From: Cryptomeria japonica
Taxonomy: Eukaryota > Streptophyta > Pinopsida > Cupressales > Cupressaceae
NCBI RefSeq assembly: GCF_030272615.1
Contig: NC_081406.1
Span: 190,771,891 to 190,831,890, forward strand
Length of the DNA stretch: 60,000 bases
Direction: 5' to 3'
Of this stretch, positions 52,177-60,000 are shown one piece after another. How positions within the stretch are numbered: position 1 is the first letter of the stretch; each line of letters starts with the position of its first letter. Both the position numbers and the translations under genes were made by a program. The notes beneath the pieces are model-generated. The model saw only the letters and a list, made by a program, of their open reading frames with translations, was not told the DNA's origin and did not search any database.

Positions 52177-54224
52177 ATGGAAGCAAGATCATCTATTCCT
52201 ATCTTTGTTTCCAATCTGACTGTACTAGAGGTCAAGGACCACCCCAGGCCAATTTTCAAGCGGTATCCGCATGTGGCTACCCTAGAAGATTCAGCTGGAG
52301 AATTTTCACATGTTCTAGAGGGAGTTGTTTATGTCAAAGATGTTAGGGCATACATACATTGTCACATTAAGGACTTGGGGACATCTAAAATAAAGAGCAT
52401 GTACATGAGTGAGCTTATGGGAGAATCTGGAAAGATCAAACCAACATACAAGTACATTGAAGACTTAGAGCTTACCGACATTCTAGACATCCCATAATTT
52501 GAAGATGAAATAATTAGGTATATTTTGAGTAGAGTAGATGGAGAATTTATTTGATTAGATAGACCTTACAAGATCACCAAGGAAGCCATCAGGGAAATCA
52601 CTAGATTAGCACAAGTTGGGAAATTTCCAGACAAGAAGGTTTCAAATGATTATGTGAAAAAAATCATTGGTGCGACATAAGATCTATGAGAATAAGCACT
52701 ATTACCAACACAGACATCAGATTCGGTAGCATGATCATCGGGTATAAGGTAAATTAGTCAAACCGGCTAAATTCTTTTTCTAGTTCCTACATTTTCATAG
52801 CTTACAAAATGATGAGAGAAAATGAGAAATTGGATCTATGTGGTTGGATGTTAGATGAGTTATTAATAAACCTAGGAAAGATTAAAGGTGAAAATAAAGG
52901 AAATTTTCGGTATGGCAACTTAATTGTCCGCTTAATGTTATTTTTCATGAATGACACTCCCGGTTTTGGGAAGAGGCAATGGGCATTTGATACTACCCAT
53001 AACAAAGGTTTCTTTACTTCACTGGAATCAAAGAAGGATACTGCAGATGACTCAATTGAAGGAAAATGAAAGGGGATTATGGGTACTTCACCCTCAATTT
53101 TGAATAACATTAAGATAGTGGAAATCAAGCCTCTGATAGATACAAATGTACAGACAAATGTTGAGACACCGTCAAATACAGAGAGTAAAATGTTTGATGA
53201 TGTACAGGATACCAATATTGAGGATAACAGTCCTCCCGATACAAATGTACAGGTTGAGGTTACAGTTCCTACAGGGGAACTGAATGTTATAGAAACCACA
53301 CCAAGTGGCGAAGCCACTAGTGCATGTGAGGAAGAAATAAAGGATAAATCATCAGAGGAGAAGAAAAGGAGATCCGACAGGGAATCGGTAGTAGGTCCAT
53401 CATTGTTGTCAATTGACACCTCGCAGGTTGTAAAGAAAAAAATAACTGAGATGAGTCCTACTGAACTCATGATGATGGTTGCACAAAAATTAATGAAGGG
53501 GGGATCTACAGATAAAGGGATTATTGATTAGTCTATCACTATTTTACACAGACTAGTCCTAGAGTGCAAGATTGACAATGAAGCGAGCCCATCTGACAAG
53601 CTGAAGACAATTACTGAGCATATTTCAAAGGATTTTCAATCCTTACAACATATTTCAAATAGGCAAGCACTGGAGAGATTCACACAATCTAAAAGAGTTG
53701 CATTTGATCAGGTGATTGAATCTGAGAAGAAGATTGATGAAAAGTTAGAACTGATAGACAATTCCTTGAAACAATGTACAAATATTTATAGGGTATGTGG
53801 TAACACATATGTACTTACAGTTAATGTGGATAAGAAGATAAAGGAATTTCAGGAGAAAATTGCAAATATAGCTAATTCTTTTGATGGATTGACCTCATTG
53901 ACTACATCCATTGATGGCCAAATTTTGATTTTGGAAGCCCAAATTTATGTTCTTGAGAAAGAAAAAGACAAAATCATAAGAAGAGCCAGAAGTCTTAGAG
54001 GCTTGGTGAGTCCTCGGTTGAATTCACTCAGTGTACATAAGAAGGAATGTATGGATATGGCTAGAAATCCCACACTGGCAGAGATAAGTGAGAAAGATTT
54101 CTTTGCACATTTATTAAATGGACTTGTATCTATTTCTGGCACTTTCAAAACTGGTTGGGATACTTATCTTGAGCTATTCGAGAAGGCTTATCCAGAACTT
54201 TTGAAATTTGTTAAGCTCCGGTAA
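52177..54224 (+). pseudogene. Element G ORF2: unrecognised protein with C-terminal coiled coil
   Basis: ATG at 52177. The conserved N-terminal domain reads RPIFKRYPHVATLEDSAGEF, EGVVYVKDVRAYIHCHIKDL, GKIKPTYKYIEDLELTDIL, YILSRVDGEFI-LDRPYKIT, KITKEAIREITRLAQVGKFP, DKKVSNDYVKKIIGAT, MMRENEKLDLCGWMLDELLI, NLGKIKGENKGNFRYGNLIV. Stops at 52497, 52555 and 52678 and a shift near 52760 break it. The middle is acidic with KDKSSEEKKRRSDRE, followed by EMSPTELMMMVAQKLM. The C-terminal coiled coil (53712-54224) includes VNVDKKIKEFQEKIANIANS, LEKEKDKIIRRARSLRGLVS and SPRLNSLSVHKKE. About 680 codons, close to ORF2 of B. No family recognised. Confidence 0.8.
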
Positions 54225-54293
54225 GATATTTTTGGGATACTCATTGTATAGTTTTGGATCTTTGACTTTTTCTTAATTTTTGATGGCATTGAT

Positions 54294-54432
54294 GTCAAAG
54301 GGGGAGTGATATAGATGTGAAAAAAATAGAAGGAGTTGTATACATTAAGGGGAGATATGGAGTATTTTGCATTGATAAATATTCAGCTCAGGGGGAGTAG
54401 GCAGGATGAAACTGATAGATGAAGGGGGAGAT
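54294..54432 (+). promoter_or_regulatory. Element G polypurine-tract cluster
   Basis: CAAAGGGGGAG (54297-54306), AAGGGGAGAT (54347-54356), CAGGGGGAG (54390-54398) and GAAGGGGGAGAT (54421-54432). The last adjoins the 3' LTR; spacing is 30-50 bp. Confidence 0.82.
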
Positions 54433-55363
54433 TGTTGGAAATTGACAATCAATTGGTTGGTTTCACTATGTTGTCATTGATGGAAACATGGTATCTTGTT
54501 CTAGCTTCATATTTTGGTTCAGTTGTGTGCTGCCAGACACTTCATAGACACTACATCGGCACTGACGAGATAGAAGGATTTCTTTGGTTACCGACAATGT
54601 TGGCCAACATGGTTTAGAATATGGTTATTAGTATTGGAGGCCGAAATCTCTTGGATCCGACATCGATAATTATTTTTGATATTCGTGTATTTATGTTATC
54701 TAGCCGACATGTAATTTGATATTGTAATAATCTTTGTAAGCCGACATAAGGCATGATAAGTTGTATAGGGTATATAGGTCATTTGGATTAGATCATTTTG
54801 ATATAGACATGGTGATGGATATGTGGATGTAATATGATGAGAAATATATCAGAGAGATCATGTATGTGCGTATATTTATGTAAGGGTTATTCCGATAAAG
54901 GGTTTAGGGTTTCAAACCAGAACATACAGAGCTTAAACTGGAACTATATTCTGGCATAGAAGATGTTATCTCTTGCAGTTCAACACTTCTTCGGATTGTA
55001 GTCTAGATTTATATGTATGTAGTCAGTGAGAATCCTTTTGTGATTGAGTAGTGTGCTTTATGCTGTAAGCCTTCCTGCAAGTGGAGTCCCCTTATATTTT
55101 GTAATCTCTTCATATGGCTATCTAGTGGATTGATATTGTGTGTCACAAATCCCACCATGGTTTTTCCTCTTTGAGTTTTTCCACGTATAATTTTGTGTGT
55201 TATGGTTCTCATTTATGTGATTGGCTTATTGGTTGCTTTACTTCTTTCAATCCTATATGTACTGGTATACTAGTTAGTGTGTGCATGTTTTAATAAAGCT
55301 AAAATTGATCAATTCGGTATAACACTGATTCACCCCCCCTCTCAGTGTTATTGGATTCCAACA
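54433..55363 (+). repeat. Element G 3' LTR (931 bp)
   Basis: TGTTGGAAATTGACAATC ... TTGGATTCCAACA, colinear with 49686-50617. Conserved block at 55138-55186, C-rich CACCCCCCCTCTCAG at 55332-55346, telomere-like GGGTTTAGGGTTTC at 54900-54913. Confidence 0.9.
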
Positions 55364-56390
55364 ACTTTGTCCCCTATCTTTTCTTGTCTGCACTTCTCAC
55401 TCTCTAAGATTGCCTCTCTTTATATTTTGCAGCTCTCATTATTTTTCTCCAACTCTCTATCTTCACTACTCTTCCATTTTTGCATACATACACCTTTATG
55501 TTATATCCTCTTCCTTTTTCTTCTACTTTCTTATACCTTGTCTTCACTCACACAGTCTGACAATCATACCTCTATATGTTATACTAGCTTACCTCTAAAA
55601 TCTGCAAGACTTATCTCATATCACCTACTCTGCAACTCTTTACTTCAATTGAAGCACACACACATTTCTACTTGGATGCAATCCACCCCCTTTTCAGTTC
55701 TTAGTCCACCTCATTATCTCAGTTAGCTCAACTCCACACCAACACAATTCAATAAAATCCACTCAATAAATGACAACTCACCCTCATAGGAAAATATTTG
55801 GAATTGGTCATCTTTGTACATGTAGTTTTCCCTCCAAGAGGAACTCAAAAAAAGAACCTTGACATGAAAAGAAAAATCTATACTGCACCTACCCATATTA
55901 AATGCATTGTCTTCTTCTCAAGGGTCAACTATAGAGAGTAGGTTATTGAATTAGATAACCCTCATCTGTTATACACCAAGTTTTCATTTCACCATAATTT
56001 TACTGTGACCCTCACATTTGTGAAATCTCAACTACTAAAGATTTTTCATCATCCTAGAGCCACCAACCTCTGTACAATGTTCTTCATTAAATTCTATTAT
56101 GTATCTAATCATATTTTCAACTGCCTCAATTTTTTTATTCCTCTCTGCATTCAAGCTCTATTCTCTTTTCATCCAAGTGGAACTTTCTTTGTCTTATTCA
56201 TCCATGTTCTTAGATTTCTTTACTCCCATTGGGTCAACATTGGTCAACTTGCCACGTGGACCATTCTCCAATCACCATCTCATTCTACACCTACAAGACA
56301 TCGAATTTGGTCTATTAAGACTGTGAGAGCATTTCACTTAGATAATGAATCCATCACAGTGAAATGGAGCACTATCACTATAGCCTCAAT
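55364..56390. other. Pyrimidine-rich sequence, probably the rest of LTR fragment J, then unidentified DNA
   Basis: 55364-55740 is strongly pyrimidine-rich on the plus strand and continues the interrupted fragment J. No gene, repeat pair or RNA structure is recognised to 56390. An open stretch at about 56005-56487 is rich in Phe, Leu and His, as expected from such base composition, and is not taken as a gene. Confidence 0.4.
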
Positions 56391-57140
56391 TGGTCACCAA
56401 CTGGCATTTCATGTTATGTCAAAAGCCAACTCTTGCCGAAAAAAAAAAACCATGTTGACAAGATTGTCCAAAAGTTATATCGAATAGATGGGTTTCATCA
56501 CTAAGATCAAACCATCCTCATACCAAAATCAACTTATCAGAGTGATATAGTCAAGCCGATGAGATGCATTTTGTGTTTGGCTGAAAGGCCAAGTCATGCC
56601 GACCAAGAACCTTGCATCACAAGGACCTCGCCAAAGTCATGTCGAAAGAAGGATTTTGACATACTACTATAGGGTCACCCTGAGTCAAATTCCTTCTTGT
56701 CAAAACTGAATGTCACGTCAAAATAAGGTAGGTCATCAAGATGACTTAATAGTCACAATGAAGTTGACAGACCTCCAACTAAAAAGAGAGGGCCCCACAT
56801 GGCCACATCATTCGCACACCTAGACCAATGAATATCTTCCATGTGAATCACTAGGGAATTATAGAAAGTGAGTCCTGCATGAACACATCACCTCCTGCAT
56901 GGACAAATCAACACGTCCCAACAAGATTCATGCATGGACAAGGTGGACCCTGCATCATAATGACCTTAACACCCAGAAAGGTCATCTCTCTAACACACTC
57001 AAAGAGTCATGTCAAAAAAGAGCTTATTGGCATAGCGTCCAAAGGCCTATAAGACTCGAACTAGATCATGCTGAAAAGCAATGTCATCCCAAAATGCATC
57101 ATGTCGTTAAGACATCATAGAGTCACACTGAAATCGAGAA
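56391..57140. repeat. Region of dispersed, diverged GTCATGYCGAAAAG-like words
   Basis: Related words recur at irregular intervals: TTGCCGAAAA (56435), GTCAAGCCGA (56552), AAGTCATGCCGACC (56591), AAAGTCATGTCGAAAG (56634), GTCACGTCAAAAT (56712), GAGTCATGTCAAAAAAG (57005), GATCATGCTGAAAAG (57066) and CATCATGTCGTTAAG (57099). The pattern looks like an old array of a short unit or the enhancer region of a decayed LTR. No coding potential. Boundaries are approximate. Confidence 0.4.
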
Positions 57141-57365
57141 AAGAGCCAAATAGGAAAGAAAACGAAGGTTCCACATGCATGCATCATCATATGGGTGGAC
57201 CAACACATAGCTACCAATTGAAATTCCACACACTTGGATGAGGTAGGCCTGACCTAGGTCCCACCATGGAAATAACCCTCTTCCCTTTGTTGATGTGATA
57301 CTTGGCATGTCACATCGAAAACTCTTTTTGTTGAGTCTTAAGAGAGTCGACACAAGGCTTCATGG

Positions 57366-58100
57366 TGTTAGGATTAATGATAATCCCAAAGATACTGAGA
57401 GGGGGGGTGAATCAGTATCTAACCAGTTTACAGAATATTTAACCTTATTAAGAACTTTGCATTCCAAAACAGTGTACTGGTAAATAAGAATTAATGCAGT
57501 AAACAAGAACAATAAAGATAGCATAAAATACACACCATAACACAAGATGTTTAACGAGGAAACCCGATGTGGGAAAAACCTCGGTGGGATTTGTGACCCA
57601 CAATATTCACTCACTGGCCAATGAATAAATATTACTTACAATGAGGGGCCTACACATGCAGGAAGACCAACTGCCTAGAGATCACTGCTCAATAAGAGTC
57701 ACACTGACTACAAAAGTGGGTTATGAAATTCAATACAATGTACTGCTTCAAAGTAGCTCAACTATGCCAAGTTCAGTACCGGTTTAAGCTCATTCTATAA
57801 CCAAAACCTTCGTTGTCACTTATATCACCTTATACATAACTCACAACTCTCTAAATGACCTATAAGATCGCATACATATATATGAGTCTTTTACAATATG
57901 TCTTGTCAGCTTTACAAAAGATAATTACAATTAAATAGAATAAACAAAAGTTAATTCTTTGTCATTTGGGGTGCCGGTATGCATTGTTGCCGTTGCCGGT
58001 GAAGTGTCTATCAGTGAATGTAGATGAATACTAGAAGGTTGCCAGATGGTTGCCATCAATGACAACACAATTATTCTCATAAGAGTGTAGAATGCCAACA
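57366..58100 (-). repeat. Element H 3' LTR (735 bp)
   Basis: TGTTAGGATTAATGATAA ... TAGAATGCCAACA. It has the poly-G block GAGAGGGGGGGTGAATCAG (57398-57416), the conserved block GAGGAAACCCGATGTGGG plus AAAAACCTCGGTGGG (57556-57589) and the CACATGCAGGAAGACC / GAGATCACTGCTCAA pair. The layout is closest to the LTR of element B. Confidence 0.88.
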
Positions 58101-58115
58101 ATCTCCCCCTTTGGC
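58101..58115 (-). promoter_or_regulatory. Element H polypurine tract, copy 1
   Basis: GCCAAAGGGGGAGAT on the minus strand, adjoining the complete LTR. A second tract of the cluster lies at 58245-58257. Confidence 0.8.
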
Positions 58116-58773
58116 ATTGATGGCAACACTCATGAGAAAAACTCAAAATCTATTTCCAAAAAGTGAAGTCCAAAAAGTTACCAGAAATATGTGCTCCCAC
58201 TGAGTAGATGATCTCCTCTGATTAAACATTTTTCTCTGTCCACTACTCCCCCTTTGACATCAATGACAAAGGTTGTCAAAAATTTCTACAAAAATTTCAC
58301 CTCAAAGATTGTAACTAGTTGGTTACAATCTAAAATTTATCAACCAAAATAAAATTTAAATTCTGCATGAATTTTTTGTTGTCATTTAAGGTTGCCTCAG
58401 TCTGTTACAATGTACTGCTTCAAAGTAGCATCAACTATGCCAAGTTCAGTACCGGTTTAAGCTCATTCTATAACCAAAACCTTCGTTGTCACTTATATCA
58501 CCTTATACATAACTCACAACTCTCTAAATGACCTATAAGATCTCATACATATATATGAGTCTTTTACAATATGTCTTGTCAGCTTTACAAAAGATAATTA
58601 CAATTAAATAGAATAAACAAAAGTTAATTCTTTGTCGTTTGGGGTGCCGGTATGCATTGTTGTCGTTGCCGGTGAAGTGTCTGTTGGTGAATGTAGATGA
58701 ATACTAGAAGGTTGCCAGATGGTTGCCATCAATGACAACACAATTATTCTCATAAGAGTGTAGAATGCCAACA

Positions 58774-58788
58774 ATCTCCCCCTTTGGC
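58774..58788 (-). promoter_or_regulatory. Element H polypurine tract, copy 2
   Basis: Same GCCAAAGGGGGAGAT, in the duplicated unit, adjoining the partial LTR copy that ends at 58773. The companion tract at 58918-58930 has changed from CTCCCCCTTTG to CTATCCCTTTG. Confidence 0.78.
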
Positions 58789-59002
58789 ATTGATGGCAAC
58801 ACTCATGAGAAAAATTCAAAATCTGTTTCCAAAAAGTGAAGTCCAAAAAGTTACCAAAAATATGTGCTCCCACTAAGTAGATGATCTCCTCTGATTAAAC
58901 ATTTTTCTCTGTCCACTACTATCCCTTTGACATCAATGACAAAGGTTGTCAAAAATTTCTACAAAAATTTCACCTCAAAGATTGTAACCGGTTGGTTACA
59001 AT

Positions 59003-60000
59003 CTAAAATATATCAGCCAAAATAAAATTTAAATTCTGCATGAATTTGTTGTTGCCATTTAAGGTTACCTCAGTCTGTTGGATCATGTCGGTGAGATGAT
59101 GCATATGCTCTTCTGGTGATCTTTCTCCTTGAAGTAATTCCTTAGAGATCTCATTCCTCAGAGAGATAAGGTTGTCCAATTTAGGACCAAGTTTATATTT
59201 AAGCTCTCTGGCATTAGCCCTAATCCTTGCCTTCTCTTTCTCAAATTTCTCCAACTTTTCCTCAAAACCTGTTATTTCCTGCTCAATAAATGATGTAGGT
59301 TCGGATGAACCAATTATGTTATCAGCTATGTCATCTATCTCCTTCTATACTCTGCTTATTTCCTTTTCTATGTCCTTTGTCAATGGATGTGGTTTGCATG
59401 TTTCTCTGTACAACTCCTTATATTCCAAAATTGTAGTATTCAATGCTGGTAAAAGTGTGTATATATGTTATGTGCACTTCTTTATTTTATCCTCAAAGAA
59501 TTTATCCTTTTCCTTTTCAACTTTCTCTTTGAATGTGTCCTCATTCACCTTATCAACTGTTATTACATTGTTGGTAATAGATTTGGACAATGTGTCCAAC
59601 TTACCTAAAGAATCCTTTACATGATCTATATTACATTTTGGTGCAATCAATTTAAGAATTGGTATTGTGTCATCAATTGCCTTGTAAGCCAATGCATTAC
59701 AGTCAGTTATCTTCTTGATAGAGTCCAGGAGTACCTCTATCACATTAGTAGGCCTGAATTCACTTGATGAAGTACCAGATGTCTGACCAACTACGTTGAT
59801 TACCTTTGTGCTTCCAACATTTGTAACCATTTTTCTTGTATTATCCTCTGGTCGATCAGTCTAAGTTTGCATTTCAACCAGTAAAGGTTTGGATTTCTTA
59901 GTGATTATTAGTTTTACTACCTCAATATGTACCGCTGCCTCTGTCGGTTTCTCTCTTGGTTTCTCTGTGGGTTTCTCTGTGTTAGCATCTATACTATCAG
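59003..60000 (-). pseudogene. Element H ORF2, C-terminal part (coiled coil)
   Basis: Enters from the window edge with a repetitive Lys/Pro/Thr segment (TEKPTEKPREKPTEAA, 59980-59935), then a TAG near 59863, MVTNVGSTKVINVVGQTSG, FRPTNVIEVLLDSIKKITDC and KVEKEKDKFFEDKIKKCT. Two more stops (about 59468 and 59349) interrupt. The coiled coil reads ILEYKELYRETCKPHPLTKD, FEEKLEKFEKEKARIRANA, RELKYKLGPKLDNLISLRNE and NNKFMQNLNFILADIF to the stop at 59003. Compare YKNLYKDT, LEREKERI, LRSKLSPRLDYLASLRKE and KFMDSINLILGDLF in B: the same protein family. Confidence 0.78.

Larger units (their letters stand above)
49686..55363 (+). mobile_element. Element G: pol-less LTR retrotransposon with ORF1 and ORF2
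   Basis: LTRs 49686-50617 (932 bp) and 54433-55363 (931 bp), primer site, polypurine cluster, ORF1 and ORF2, all on the plus strand; total 5678 bp, internal 3815 bp. The flanking pentamers ACTCT and ACTTT differ by one base. As in B, no protease, integrase, RT or RNase H motif is found. It carries no internal insertion, so with B it defines the complete structure of this element class. Confidence 0.9.
57735..59079 (-). repeat. Tandem duplication (2 x about 672 bp) across the LTR/polypurine junction of element H
   Basis: 57735-58406 and 58407-59079 are near-identical direct repeats (ACAATGTACTGCTTCAAAG at both starts, CCTCAGTCTGTT at both ends), differing by scattered transitions and one inserted base (AGCTCAAC against AGCATCAAC). 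Each unit contains the inner 366 bp of the LTR, the polypurine tract, the intergenic region and the last codons of ORF2. The upper copy carries the true ORF2 end; the lower copy adjoins the complete LTR. Confidence 0.9.
57366..60000 (-). mobile_element. Element H: pol-less LTR retrotransposon, truncated by the window
   Basis: On the minus strand, from the window end: C-terminal half of ORF2 (60000-59003), polypurine tract, and 3' LTR (58100-57366). The rest lies outside the window, so neither pol absence nor the target duplication (left pentamer CATGG) can be tested here. Its ORF2 coiled coil clearly belongs with that of B. A 672-bp tandem duplication spans the LTR/tract junction. Confidence 0.8.

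Noticed and set aside
56005-56487. 160-codon open frame as a protein gene
   Set aside because: Composition is Phe/Leu/His/Ser-rich as expected from pyrimidine-rich DNA, with no domain and no homologous frame in related sequence.

Overview
The window is repeat-only DNA from a large plant nuclear genome. It is AT-rich and consists almost entirely of LTR retrotransposons, many nested in one another, plus decayed LINE and Ty3-type remnants. I see no convincing host gene, tRNA, rRNA or CRISPR array. The density, age and nesting of Ty1/copia elements and the complete absence of genes would suit a gymnosperm or another giant seed-plant genome, but that is inference.

Layout, left to right. Element E (1-2826, minus) is a copia element cut by the window edge, with gag, protease and one LTR. 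A solo LTR S (3135-4232) with target duplication GATCC sits in older LTR-like sequence. Element A (4945-26357, plus) is a decayed copia element with target duplication AAGGG. Its gag is split twice: by D (6444-15603, solo-LTR-like, duplication CTTGG) and by B (16150-21602, minus, duplication TCTGT). D is itself split by C (7448-14988, minus, copia, duplication AAACA). Then come a LINE remnant (27130-28900, minus) and element F (29896-45162, plus), whose second gene is split by a retroposed insert (32931-33969, duplication CTATG) and by copia element I (36407-43101, minus, duplication RTCTC). After that lie a Ty3-type gag remnant K (about 46780-48204), an LTR fragment J (49196-49685), element G (49686-55363, plus), low-complexity and diverged-repeat DNA (55364-57365), and element H (57366 to the window end, minus), which carries a 672-bp tandem duplication across its LTR/polypurine-tract junction.

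Two kinds of LTR element are present. A, C, E and I carry standard copia genes (gag with a zinc knuckle, protease, integrase, reverse transcriptase, RNase H), all broken to some degree. B, F, G and H have the same external signals (TG...CA LTRs, an initiator-Met-tRNA-type primer site 2 bp inside the LTR, clusters of AAAGGGGGAG tracts) but no recognisable pol. Instead they carry ORF1, a coiled-coil protein with several CCHC knuckles, and ORF2, a roughly 680-1050 residue protein I do not recognise, with a conserved N-terminal domain, a charged/basic middle and a C-terminal coiled coil. The ORF2 family recurs in four diverged elements and is the most interesting content of the window. The simplest reading is that these are non-autonomous elements mobilised by copia enzymes while keeping two proteins of their own.
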